Shown: positions 10,902-21,984 of the stretch, piece by piece
Numbering within the stretch: the first letter of the stretch is position 1
Layout of the letters: each line of letters starts with the position of its first letter
From: Leptodactylus fallax
Lineage: Eukaryota > Chordata > Amphibia > Anura > Leptodactylidae
NCBI GenBank assembly: GCA_947044405.1
Contig: CAMRHE010000012.1
Coordinates: 10,226,001 to 10,290,000 of the forward strand
DNA: 64,000 nt
Direction: 5' to 3'
The notes under the pieces: model-generated
Databases searched by the model: none
Seen by the model: the letters and a program-made list of their open reading frames with translations, nothing else
What the model was told of the DNA's origin: nothing
Translations under genes and position numbers: made by a program

Positions 10902-12506
10902 CAGTGGGGAAAAAAAGTATTTAGTCAGCCACCAATTGTGCAAGTTCTCCCACTTAAAAATATGAGAGAGGCCTGTAATTGACATCATAGGTAGACCTCA
11001 ACTATGAGAGACAAAATGAGAAAACATATATAGAAAATCACATTGTCTGATTTTTTAAGAATGTATTTGCAAATTATGATGGAAAATAATTATTTGGTCA
11101 CCTATAAACAAGCAAGATTTCTGGCTCTCACAGACCTGTAACTTCTTCTTTAAGAGGCTCCTCTGTCCTCCACTCATTACCTGTAGTAATGGCACCTGGT
11201 TGAAATTGTTATCAGTATAAAAGACACCTGTCCACAACCTCAAACAGTCACACTCCAAACTCCACTATGGTGAAGACCAAAGAGCTGTGGAGGGACACCA
11301 GAAACAAAATTGTAGACCTGCACCAGGCTGGGAAGACTGAATCTACAATAGGCAAGCAGCTTGGTGTGAAGAAATCAACTGTGGGAGTAATAATTAGAAA
11401 ATGGAAGACATACAAGACCACTGATAATCTCCCTCGATCAGGGGCTCCACGCAAGATCTCACCCCGTAGGGTCAAAATGATCACATGAACGGTGAGCAAA
11501 AATCCCAGAACCACACGGGGGGACCTAGTGAATGACCTGCATAAAGCTGGGACTAACGTAACAAAGGCTACCGTCAGTAACACACTACACCGCCAGGGAC
11601 TCAGATCCTGCAGTGCCAGAAGCGTCCCCCTGCTTAAGCCAGTACATATTCGGGCCCGTCTGAAGTTTGCTAGAGAACATTTGGATGTTCCAGAAGAGTA
11701 TTGGGAGAATGTCATATGGTCAGATGAAACCAAAGTAGAACTGTTTGGTAGAAACACAACTCGTCGTGTTTGGAGGAGAATGAATGCTGAGTTGCATCCA
11801 AAGAACACTGTACCTACTGTGAAGCATGGGGGTGGGAACATGATGCTTTGGGGCTGTTTCTCTGCAAAGGGACCAGGACGATTGATCCATGTACATGAAA
11901 GAATGAATGGGGCCATGTATCGTGAGATTTTGAGTGCAAACCTCCTTCCATCAGCAAGGGCATTGAAGATGAAACGTGGCTGGGTCTTTCAGCATGACAA
12001 TGATCCCAAGCACACCGCCAGGTCAACGAAGGCGTGGCTTCGTAAGAAGCATTTCAAGGTCCTGGAGTGGCCTAGCCAGTTTCCAGATCTCAACCCCAAA
12101 GAAAACCTTTGGAGGGAGTTGAAAGTCCGTGTTGCCCAGCAACAGCCCCAAAACATCACTGCTCTAGAGGAGATCTGCATGGAGGAATGAGCCAAAATAC
12201 CAGCAACAATGTATGCCAACCTTGTGAAGACTTACAGAAAACGTTTGACCTCTGTCATTGCCAACAAAGGATACATAACAAAGTATTGGGATGAACTTTT
12301 GTTATTGACCAAATACTTATTTTCCACCATAATTTGCAAATAAATTCTTTAAAAATCAGACAATGTGATTTTCTGGATTTGTTTTCTCATTTTGTCTCTC
12401 ATAGTTGAGGTCTACCTATGATGTAAATTACAGGCCTCTCTCATCTTTTTAAGTGGGAGAACTTGCACAATTGGTGGCTGACTAAATACTTTTTTTTCCC
12501 TCACTG
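10902..12506 (+). mobile_element. Tc1 transposon, near full length (copy 1)
   Basis: Bounded by TA on both sides (10900-10901, 12507-12508). The ends begin CAGTGGGGAAAAAAAGTATT and are mirrored by AATACTTTTTTTTCCCTCAC plus TG. The long inverted repeat (roughly 120 bp, continuing AGTCAGCCACCAATTGTGCA on the left) is well preserved on both sides. Inside is one transposase frame carrying two stops. The closely similar copy at 26263 indicates fairly recent activity of this family. Confidence 0.93.
11267..12343 (+). pseudogene. Tc1 transposase with two nonsense codons (copy 1)
   Basis: A single frame of about 358 codons starts [20 protein letters not shown] (paired helix-turn-helix region) and contains the catalytic triad: Asp about 153 in [11 protein letters not shown], Asp about 244 in FQHDNDPKH and Glu about 279 in [10 protein letters not shown]. 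The 34-residue spacing makes it DD34E. Two in-frame TGA codons break it: 11486-11488 (copy 2 has AGA there) and 12188-12190 (copy 2 has TGG). No frameshift is seen. The usual Ile before Glu is Lys here. Transposase of this family cuts and pastes the element at TA sites; this copy cannot make the full protein. Confidence 0.9.
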
Positions 12507-12711
12507 TATGTCTATTGAATGGTAAATATATTGGTTTGGTAATTGTTTATATTTTTGTTTTGTTGGGGGCCTTGGACAGTATAGGTACCATACCGACCAT
12601 ATAGCGATTTACTCCCCTAATTGGTTATAGTTGATTTTTAACATGGTGGTAAGATAACTCTTTTTATCACATAATTAGAATTAAAGGCTACGTTTTACAT
12701 ATTGTAGCTCT

Positions 12712-14260
12712 CAGGGGCGGATTGGGACCCAAAGTGCCCCTGGAAAAAAAAATTTCAAAGTGACCCAATTTTATAGGCGAGCTCAGTGCAAGTAGAGAGA
12801 GTCAATTCAAGTAAGCAGGGCCAGCACAAGTAGCTCATTCATGTACAGCAGTCCTGTGTAAAGTCATTTTGAACAGGACTGCTTTACAAGGGGGGAGAGG
12901 CAGCATTCCTATATAAATTACTATGTCAGGCTGAAACTGTAACTAACACAGGACTGCTGCCTCTCATTCCATCTAAAGCAGACTTTTCTGTTAGACAGGC
13001 CTGCCTTTATATGTAAAGGCAGCAGTCCTATGTAAGTAGAGTTATAGGCAGTGAGGTCAGGGTGGCCATTACACTGTAGGTGCAGCAGAAGCCGCCATCA
13101 CACTCACAGACCACTGACTCCTCAATTTAGAGTCTCTCAAGATTTGGACAAAATCCGGAGGGGCCCAGGTCAGGTGTAACATAAAAAAAGAAAAACACAT
13201 TCCCTGCCGCTCTGGTGTCCGCTTCTGCAGCCCATTCGGTCACACACCGTGCTTCAATTCTCAGAACCCACGCACCCTATGTGACCGCTGAGGCCAATCA
13301 GCAGCCTTAGCAGTCACTGGAGAGGGACTAGTGACATATGTGACATCACTGGTCCCTCTACAGCAACCACCTAATTGGCCTCAGCGGTCACATGGGATGC
13401 AGGGGGAATGAGGCACAGTGCGCAACCGAACGGGCTGCATTGTCAGACACTGGAAAGCAGGGGACAGGTGTGTATGTTTTTTTTCTTAATGTTACTCCTC
13501 TTTAAGAATAATGTCCCATAGTGCACACAGTATAATGTCCCACATTGGCCCTCACACAGTATAATGCCCCATAGTAGTCCATCTACACAGTATAATATCC
13601 CATAGTGGCCCCTCCACACAGTATAATGCTCTATCATGGCCCCTCCATACACTATAATATTCTATATTGTCCCATGTGTTTGTTTGTTTTTTCGTGAAGT
13701 TCCAAAAATTTCAGGCTTTCCCTGAAATTTTTGGGGGTTTACCATCAGTAAACCATTATTATACTCTGGGGAGTATAATGATTGGAGGCCCAGGGGACAT
13801 GCTTAAACATAATAATCAATGTTACTCACCTCTCTTGGCTCTGGCGCCCATCTTCCGGCATCTTCATATCTTTGAGACATCATGAATGATGCCAGCGTCT
13901 CTAAGGTCAGAAGAGACCAGAAGCCTAGGAAAGGTGATTAACACATTTATTATGTTTTTCACCTCCCCTGGTCCTCAGTATATTATACTCTGAAGGGACC
14001 CCAGAATATAATGGCAGTTTCGGTTAGGACCTGTGCGGTCAAAACAAAACTGCTGGGCGAACCTTGCGTGATGAATCTCACGAGATTCCTCCAACACATC
14101 CTCTCAGTGCCATCTGGCAGCATCCGCTCTGAAGGTATAGAGTGGGGGCCACCAGGCTGCACCGTGGAGCAATAGTCAGGGTAAGGGCCGGCCCAGCAGC
14201 CCATATTACAGTCGGCTCACCGGGAATCTTCCAAATGATATATATAGCAATCCACCCCTG
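12712..14260. mobile_element. Non-autonomous hAT element, 1.55 kb
   Basis: The termini CAGGGGCGGATTG (left) and CAGGGGTGGATTG (right, reverse complement) have hAT character. They are flanked by an 8-bp duplication with two differences (GTAGCTCT at 12704-12711, ATAGTTCT at 14261-14268). The interior has no transposase but has a short tandem repeat (about 13505-13660) and an inverted pair around TATACTCTGGGGAGTATAAT (about 13765). Confidence 0.75.
13505..13660. repeat. 31-bp minisatellite inside the hAT element, about five copies
   Basis: The unit is of the form ACACAGTATAATGTCCCATA followed by GTGGCCCCTCC, repeated with drift about every 30-31 bp. In reverse orientation the same kind of unit is expanded to about 16 copies at 46739-47260 in another hAT-type element. 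Confidence 0.7.
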
Positions 14261-14575
14261 ATAGTTCTTTGTACTGTGATTATAAACTTTAGCTTTGCTC
14301 CTAAGACTTTCATTGGGGTGTCTCATTTTCGCAACATGAATGAATTTGTTAGGAAAATTACTTTTTTATGTGAGCAAATTGGGAGTATTTTGTAGTATGG
14401 TATCCCATAGAAAATGTTGATTCTGAAAGGAAAATAAAGGTAATCTGACAAAGCTGTTGGGGTGTATTTTAACTGTAGCAACACACATAACTGAACCAAG
14501 GGAGAGGAGAAGATTAATGGAGGATAACTGAGACACATTTTTATTTTTCTGTTCATTTTCTGAGTTTATTATAAC

Positions 14576-15256
14576 TTTAACCCCTTCCCGGTGCAGGCAT
14601 TTTTAAATTTTTGTTTTTGACTCTCTGCCTTCCAAACCCCATAACTTTTTTATTTTTCCGTTCAAAGAGCCATACGAGGTTTTATTGTTTGAGGGACAAA
14701 TTGACCTTCATAATGGCACCATTTATTACTGCATATGATGTACTGGGGAGCTGGAAAAAAAATTCAGAGTGGGGTGGAATTGTAGAAAAACTGCATTTGT
14801 GCGATTTTCTTACAAGCTTTGATTTTACAACATTCACTGTGCAGCCAAAATGACATGTCACCTGTATTCTATGGGTCGGTACGATTCTGAGGATACCAAA
14901 TTTACAGGTATATAGTTTTATTTATGCATAGAGCAGTCTGTATTACAAATGAATGAGAGACAAGCCTAGGAGCCTTAAATAGTCTCCTGGTTGTCATTGC
15001 CGGCCTGATTGCCGACCCCATATCTTGTTCCGGGCTCTGGCGATCTACTGGAAAATGGCAGCACCCATGCGCCGCCACAAAAATGGAGTCTCGTCAGCTT
15101 TGACCAAGGCGCCAGGCACTGATTGCAGGCATTAGTGCTAAATCTTTGCTATATAATACAGCGGAGATACAGTGTCTATGGTGGTCACTCAGTTCCTGAG
15201 CGGTAGCCATATTGAAATACCTGTCATCCACTGTAATAGTACCGTGTATATCAGGA
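14576..15256. mobile_element. TTAACCCCTT-ended interspersed repeat, copy 1 (partial)
   Basis: It starts TTTAACCCCTTCCCGGTGCA. It shares long stretches with 18003-19124, including CCTTCCAAACCCCATAACTT, GCAGCCAAAATGACATGTCA, the GCTTTGACCAAGGCGCCAGG block, and the closing CCACTGTAATAGTAC. The central part seen in copy 2 is missing. It is non-coding; the 80-codon frame at 14611 lies in the conserved repeat and has no family signature. Superfamily unknown. Confidence 0.6.
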
Positions 15257-15892
15257 AAGTCTATCACCTCCTCGACCAATTTAAACTGCCCCAATAGTAA
15301 TATAGATGCCGTAATACTGATAAAAAAAAAATCATACCTTTTTATGTTTTAAACTGCTGTGAACGCCAAGAAAACAATCTTTTATTCTTTATGCAAATTA
15401 GGCACACAGTAGAGAAGGAGTTCCCTCAGGTTCCCGAGCACAGTTCTAGCTGATGAATCTACGCCCCTGTTCCTATCGTGCGGTCCCTGTGCAGTGGGAG
15501 ATGATCTGATGCCACCATCTCCTCTGGAAAATCTTGCAGATGCACCTTCTGCTCAGCCTGCCCTGCGCCCAAAAGAAAAGAGAAGAAGCTTCACTGAGAG
15601 GACTATTGCGCACTTTGCAAATGTGAAATCTGATGGTGACATCAGATCAGCTTCCACTACACAGAGACGGCACAAACATAAAAAGGAGTGTGGATTCATC
15701 AGCCAGAGCAGTGCACTGGGACCTGAGGGAATGCCCCCTGTGCTCTGGGTGCCTAATTTGCATAATGAATAAAAGTTAATTTTCTCAGCATCCACAGCAG
15801 TCTCAAACATAAAAAGTATGATTTTTATCAGTGTTATGGCATCTATATCACTATAGTTTAAATGGGTTGTGGAGGTGATAGACTCCCTTTAA
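15257..15892. mobile_element. Foldback MITE (GTCTATCACCTCC ends)
   Basis: The left arm GAAAGTCTATCACCTCCTCG ... GATGCCGTAATACTGATAAA ... ATCATACC is mirrored by GGTATGATTTTTATCAGTGTTATGGCATC-type sequence and GGAGGTGATAGACTCCCTTT on the right. The 92-codon frame at 15494 lies in the loop between the arms and is not taken as a gene. TTAA follows the right end. Confidence 0.7.
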
Positions 15893-17384
15893 GGATGCAA
15901 GGTAGTTTTTACATTAATGCTCAGCAACTTTTTTCATATTTTCCTTCTCCTCCTTCCAGAATTCATAACTATTTTATTTTTCTGTTAACATAGGTAAGTG
16001 AAGGCTTATTCTTTGTGTGGCAAGTTGTACTTTCAATGGGCACCATTTTGGGGTACATGTAATGTTTTGATTAGCTTTAACAAACATTTTGGGGGGTCCA
16101 TGTGAATAAACCCACAATTCTATCATGATTTTTTTGCATTTTGTTCCTACAGCGTTCACTCTGCATTAAAAATGATATGGTAACTTTGTCCAGCCGGTCA
16201 TTACAGTTACAGCAATACCATATTTATATTTATGTTTTATCGGCTTTACTAAAATGAATGATTTTCCTGAGGTCACCATATTCTGATGCCTATAAATTTT
16301 TTACTGTTTAGTTGACAGAGATTTGTAAGTGCTCTTTAATTGTGAGGTAAGTTGTAGTTTTTGTTGGTACCAATATTTGCTATGTATGACTTTTTGATCA
16401 CTTGTTATTACTATTTTTTGAGGAAGCCGAGGTGACCAAAATACACAAATTTTCACTTTGTGAAAATTTCTTTTACAGTGTGCAACATACAGGATAAATA
16501 ACGCTATTTTTGGATAGAGCACAAGGAAATACCTAACATGTTTGTTTATTTTATTTTATTTACATTATGTGTTTTTTAACTAAAAGGTGTGTTTTTTTTA
16601 AATTTTTATACTTTAACTTTTTTTTTCCCCTTTTTTCCTTTCCGACAAGGGGACTGGAACCCAGAGCAATATACTGAAATTGTATTGCAGTGCATCGCAC
16701 ATAGGCTCCCTCCTGGCTGGCATGGCACCCCTTGAACTGGGATCCCAGGGATTGCAAAGGATCTTTCCCCCAGACCACCCAGATCCCATGATCACGCACG
16801 TCAGGCATGGTGTCAGTGGACGGAGGTCTTACCTACTAACACTAACACACATGGGTATGTACATTTCTACTTTCACTATATCTGCAATTTCCTTTTGAAA
16901 TTCACAGTGTATGTTGTTCCCCTCAGCAGGGCATATGTGCAATATTTATTATCTTTCTAGTGCTACTTGTGCTTGTTTCTTGTTGTGATGTCCTGTTTAT
17001 GAGATACTATCTAATATTTGATCATGATATTTTGGGAATTACAATCATGTATTTAGAGCCCTATTTGTTTGACATATTGCATTGGTCTGTCTATTTATTG
17101 CCTATTTAAGGTTTTCACTATGAATTGTATTTATTGTACTATTTGTTCACAGACTATATAGCATTTCTATTCCCTATATGCATTTGCGGGTGCAGTTTTT
17201 GTCATTTAGTGGATACATTATCTACCCAGGAGTTGCTATTCAGTGACCTAACTTCCGCTCTATGTCTGACACTTATTTGTTTTTATACTGTTTGTTTCAT
17301 TTTGTCTTATATATTGATATCAAATATTTTTTTCATTATTTGTATTGTGACAATTTGGGGAATTAAACTCAAAATGGCGGCTTT
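15893..17384. other. AT-rich non-coding sequence with worn repeat
   Basis: Around 16010-16290 the sequence (CATTTTGGGGTACATGTAAT, ACAGCGTTCACTCTGCATTA, GGTCACCATATTCTGATGCC) resembles the interior of the TTAACCCCTT repeat family. The hydrophobic 102-codon frame at 17125-17433 is a by-product of T-rich composition. No gene is supported. Confidence 0.4.
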
Positions 17385-17790
17385 TCCTGGTCCACACAGC
17401 GGTGGTTCATGGTACTGGGCGCCGGAAAGATAGCTTTCAGACGGTCCAAGTGTAAAATAAAAGTGGCTTTATTCAGCTTAACTGCAACATAGCAAAACAA
17501 CAAAAACCTAGACCACAGTTAGGGTCCTAACTCACTCCTTGAGCCCCTAACTGTCCTGACTGTTGCTCAGCTCCAGCAACAGTCCACTGTGGACCCCAGC
17601 CCTTCTGGGACAGAGCCTCTCTCTCTGTCCTAGCTGGTCCACCATTTCCTGCTTCCTGCAGGATACTCCAGCCCCATTGGAGTTACACCACCACCCAAAG
17701 GCGTGGCTGAGAGCCTTTTCTGGCCTGGCCTGGGTCGCTCAACAGCGCCCTCTGGTTCACATACTTACAGTATCAACAAATTTCGATATA
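17385..17790 (-). mobile_element. LTR-like fragment
   Basis: On the - strand this shows the layout of the end of an LTR: GC-rich sequence, GCAGTTAAGCTGAATAAAGC (poly(A) signal), then a T-rich stretch. There is no adjacent gag/pol and no target duplication, so it is a solo or truncated LTR of Gypsy-like appearance. Assignment is by layout only. Confidence 0.4.
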
Positions 17791-18002
17791 TTTTTAATTA
17801 TACATTGTGGTAATTTTGAGTGCCGTACCTAAAAACTCTTCTTTTTCAGTGTGATATTCTTCATATATGTGCATGTATGGTACGCTTTGTGAGGGTTTAG
17901 CTCAGTAGTAGAGTAGGTGTTTGGTAGACAGAAACACAGTCTCAGGCTTCTTAACAAAAAACACGCTTCTATTTATTTTGCGCAAAGCAAACAGTGGACA
18001 AA

Positions 18003-19124
18003 CTTAACCCCTTACTGCCGGAGGAATTTTTTTGTTTTTGACTCCCCTCCCCCTTCCAAACCCCATAACTTTTTTATTTTTCTGTTCTCAGAGCCATGAG
18101 ATCTTAATGTTTGTGAGACAAATTTTACTTCATGATGCTACCATTTATTATTCTGTACAATGTACTGGGAACCTGGAAAAAAAAATTCAGAATGGGGTGG
18201 ATTTGAAGAAAAAGTGCATTTGTGCAACTTTCTTACAGGCTTAGTTTTTACAACGTTCACTCTGCAGCCAAAATGACATGTCACCTGTATTCTATGCTTT
18301 GGTACGATTCCAGGGATACCAAGTATTTACATTTTAACCCCTTAACAAAAATCTAAAACTGTGAAAAAACATTTTTTTTCTAAAAGTCGCCATATTCTGA
18401 CACCAGTAACTTTTTTTATACTTCCGTGTACGTGAATGCATAGGGTGTCTTTTTTTGCGGGGCCAAGTGTACTTTTTAGCTATACCATTTTAGGGAATTG
18501 CTATTGCTTTGCTCATTTTATATTCAAATTTTTATCAGAGGCAAAATAGTGAAAAAACAGCAGTTTGGCACTTTTGATTTTTTTTCCCCTCTAGCGTGCA
18601 GGAAAAATATTTTTATAGATTTGTAGACTGGACATTTTCGGACACAGGGATATCTAATATGTATGTGTTTCACAGTATTTAAGTACCTTTATATGTGTTC
18701 TAGAGAAAGTGGGATGATTTGAATTTTTAATTTTATTTAATTTAATTTTTTTTTTTACTTTTTTTTTTTTCTTATTTATTTATTTTTTTTGCATTTATTA
18801 GACCCCCTATGGGTCTTGAACCCTAGGAGGTCTGATCACTAATGCAATGCATTGCAATGCATAGCAAAATAGCAACACTTCTATTGCTATAGAGCATCCT
18901 GCAATAGAAGATAATGAGATGACAGCCTTCAAAAGGCTCCCGGCTGTCATAGTAATGAGACACCGTCCCCGGAGCTCGCTTTGACCAAGGCGCCAGGGGG
19001 TTAATGCCTGTGATCAGTGCGGGCTCTGATTGCAGGTATTAATGCCGAGTGCCTGCTGTTAATGCTGCCATATTTAAATACCCGACAACCACTGTAATAT
19101 TACAGCGGGTGTCGGGAAGGGGTT
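18003..19124. mobile_element. TTAACCCCTT-ended interspersed repeat, copy 2 (about 1.1 kb)
   Basis: The left end is TTAACCCCTTACTGCCGG; the right end, reverse-complemented, is CTAACCCCTTCCCGACACCC. Inside are the blocks shared with 14576-15256 plus an AT-rich middle (T-tracts at 18740-18790). It contains no transposase, so it is a non-autonomous element or a fragment of one. Confidence 0.65.
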
Positions 19125-19307
19125 AGGCAGCTTCTTTCAGCAGATTGTCAATAACAAACATGTGGCAAACAAAAAGTCCTTACTTCAGGCAAAAAGTCCA
19201 AACTAAATCAGTTGGTCTCACCAACTTGGTTGGGACACAGTAGCAGACTCTGTCCGATGCTTGTTCAGCCTGGGGAACATGCAGAGCAAGATTCTCCTTC
19301 CAGTCTC

Positions 19308-19620
19308 TAAGGGCAGCAGCACATGACTGTTTCACCTGTGAAACACGGTCCATGTGTTAGCCAGATTTCACCGGCTTGAACTTCGTGCTGGGAGCGGGAC
19401 TCCTAGCATCCTAGTTATCTATGATGCTAGGAGTTCTCCTGCCCCCCAGCGACATACTGTCCCGTATCAATTACAGTACGGAATAGTATGTCGTTGGGAG
19501 GCAGTGACTCCTAGCATTGTAGATAACTAGGATGCTAGGAGTCCCGCTCCCAGCACGAAGTTCAAGCCGGTAAATCTGGCTAACACACAGGTGAAACATG
19601 GTCGTGTGCTGCTACCCTTA
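19308..19620. mobile_element. Long-palindrome foldback MITE (313 bp)
   Basis: The left arm TAAGGGCAGCAGCACATGAC ... TTAGCCAGATTTCACCGGCT, TGAACTTCGTGCTGGGAGCG is matched almost perfectly by the right arm down to GTGTGCTGCTACCCTTA, with the fold centre near 19464. CTC lies just outside on both sides and could be a 3-bp target duplication. It is non-coding. Confidence 0.8.
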
Positions 19621-19705
19621 CTCCCAGAGACTCACACACCATTCCTCTCTGGCAGCTTCCACTGATATAAAGGCTGCACACACCTGGGGTGTAAGAGACA
19701 GCCAA

Positions 19706-20835
19706 TGTTGTCCTAAGCTTTATTTGTCTGTATAAATTGTTAATGTTGAATGTATTTCTGTGATTCTGTTCCTTTAAGACAGCAGCCATTGTAATTGTGA
19801 CCTGATGCTGGAGTGAGACCCCCCTCCCTTTTATGTCAGCCTGCCTGTTCTGAAGACAGAGTGTGAGCAGAGAAGCAGGAAGTAACGAGACAGAGAGCAG
19901 CAGCCATCTTGGCAAGAGAGAAGACAGGTGTCTGTGCTGTGTTGAACTGGTGTGGATATTTTTCTGTACAGCTAAGCTGTATCTTGGTCCAGAGACAAAC
20001 AGAGTGTAAAGAGACAACAGGTCTAGTGAGTCCACGTGAAAGCAACTGTGCTCAGTGGCTGATCAGTGAGACTGACATTGTGACTGTGTATATGGATACC
20101 ACAGATAGAGACTCGCAGTGCTGTTGATGTACTGGACAGCACCTGCTAAATCCCGGCTTACATCCCAGCTCAGTGTATGGATTCGGCAGGACTGTCAGTG
20201 TGCTGAGTGGAATCTGCTGTTGGATTACATTGCATTCATTGGGTTTCCCTGTTAAAGAGGACTTCATTTCTCCCAAGATCCTGATAACCGTGAGGGGAGG
20301 ACGCTTCACTATAAAAGAAAGGAACGACTTTGGGCCCCACCGCGCGCTTCTACGGACTGTAAGCGGTCCACCTGGACCACTGGGGAAAAGGGGGTGCACC
20401 CAAATGTGAAGTCAGGGTCAGTTAGGGATAGTTTTGAGTATATTGTTCATTCAGTGTCCATACTGCAGAAGTGGACAGAGTAAAAGTAGAAACCATTGCA
20501 GAATTTGCCTTGAAATTGTTCATGCTATATTGTATATTTTGCTTGTCTTTATCCCTGTCATTTTACCTTCAAATAGCCTTTATTAACTTATAGTAAATAT
20601 ATATTCTTTTCTTGAACTACCGCGTGTGCATTCATTTCTGGTTGCGGAGTCCAAACCACCTGCCTTGCTCTCGGTTCACAGGGGTATCAGGTCAGCAGGA
20701 CTGGAGGTATAGGAGTGGACCTGCAATAACTCTCAAGTCCCAGACCCATACTCCAGCCACTTACCTCACTGATACTAGCAACCTCAGTGGCAGATACCTG
20801 CCATCCACAATTTTACCATCTGCCTGCTTACAGCT
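19706..20835 (+). mobile_element. Possible solo LTR
   Basis: It starts near TGTTGTCCTAAGC, contains GTAAATATATATTCTTTTCT near its end and then CTGGTTGCGGAGTCC. The solo-LTR-like insert at 32303-33222 has a similar GGGTTGCGGC end. There is no gag/pol next to it and no clear target duplication. It could instead be unrelated unique sequence; the several short open frames on both strands have no family signature. Confidence 0.3.
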
Positions 20836-20837
20836 TA

Positions 20838-21217
20838 CAGTTACATCTCAATAAATTAGAATATTTTTGAAACGTTCATTCATTTCAGTAATTCAGTAAT
20901 ACAATTAATAATCAGCGTCTTCCATGATTGTGTGTCCTGCTGAACCAGACTGAGGGACCATTTAAAGGCTTAGGAAACCTTGGCAGGTGACACACTGAAT
21001 TTACAATACTGAACTTTTTTACAATATTCTAATTTTCTTAGATTTGGGTTTTCATTACGTGTAATCCATAATCAACATTTACAGAAATAAAACACTTGAA
21101 ATAGAACACTCTGTGTGTAAAGAATCTAGAAAATATAGAAGGTCACTTTTTTAATTGAATTACTGAAATAAATAAATAAATGTTGCGAAGATATTCTAAT
21201 TTATTGAGATGCACCTG
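20838..21217. mobile_element. Tc1/mariner-type MITE, 380 bp
   Basis: TA flanks both sides (20836-20837, 21218-21219). The ends are inverted: CAGTTACATCTCAATAAATT on the left and CAGGTGCATCTCAATAAATT on the right (reverse complement). No coding capacity. Confidence 0.85.
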
Positions 21218-21559
21218 TATATAAGGGCAGTCTTAATAATATTGGAGGGTAGCATGTGCTATTAAACATTACCTTTGGTTTGGACCCTCCTTTAATCATT
21301 GTGCTATGTTGGTGGTTTTGTCAACAAGGGGACTAGTGCTTTGGGGGTGGGTCTTAGCTTGCCTGGAATGCAGTCTTAGCTCTAGATTCTGGGCAAAGCA
21401 CTATCCCCCTCATTTGCATACATGTACAATTGCACTTTACATGAAAATGGGACTCTAAAGTGGAATAACATATTCAGGCATATTTGGAAACTGGAGACTC
21501 ACCTCTACAACGTACTGGGATAAGGTTTATAACAATTTGCTGCTGACGGATTCCCTTTA

Positions 21560-21984
21560 AGGCCTTTGCTTTGGCCCACAGAAAAATCCAAAACTCAGTA
21601 CACTAATATGCAATGGCCAAGTCAAAGTCCTAACCTTAATCCAAAAGAAATGTTGTAGAAGGACTTCAAGCAAGCGCGTTATCTGAGGAATCCCACCAAC
21701 ATAACAAAGTTGAAGCTATTTTATATGGATGAATGAGCTAAAATTTCTTCAACCCAATGTGCAGGACTAATGAACAATTACCAGAAATGTTGAGATGGAG
21801 GTATTGCTGCACAAAGGGGTCACGGCAGATACTGAAAACAAAGGTTCGCATACTTTTATCACAGATATGTGATATTGGATGAATTTTTTCAACAAATAAA
21901 TGATCAAGTCTAATATTTTTGGCTCATTTTGTATTGATAAATATAGAAATTTCTAAAGGGTTCTCAAGTAGTCAAGCACCACTG
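21560..21984 (+). pseudogene. 3' half of a decayed Tc1-like transposon
   Basis: The + strand reads as worn transposase from WPSQSPNLNPKEML (third catalytic region) to about MNNYQKC and GGIAAQ, with several stops. The right end ACTTTTATCACAG ... AGTCAAGCACCACTG runs to the TA at 21985-21986. The N-terminal half and left end are missing. Confidence 0.65.

Larger units (their letters stand above)
17885..19700 (-). mobile_element. Second LTR-like segment, split by two later insertions
   Basis: On the - strand, pieces at 19621-19700, 19125-19307 and 17885-18004 read as one sequence ending with GCGCAAAATAAATAG (poly(A)-like) and a terminal T/C-rich part. They are interrupted by a foldback MITE (19308-19620) and by the TTAACCCCTT repeat (18003-19124). 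No internal retroviral-type genes are present. Boundaries are approximate. Confidence 0.4.

Noticed and set aside
11248..11916. 222-codon antisense frame
   Set aside because: It is the shadow of the Tc1 transposase on the opposite strand; the same shadow appears at 26600-27253.
15494..15772. 92-codon hydrophilic frame
   Set aside because: It sits in the loop of a foldback MITE; no splice sites or recognisable domain.
17125..17433. 102-codon hydrophobic frame resembling a membrane protein
   Set aside because: T-rich sequence yields Leu/Ile/Phe codons by composition; no start context or conservation visible.
19580..20035. 151-codon - strand frame with a Leu/Ser-rich N-terminus
   Set aside because: It spans the end of a foldback MITE and adjoining LTR-like sequence; no signature, so not taken as a gene.
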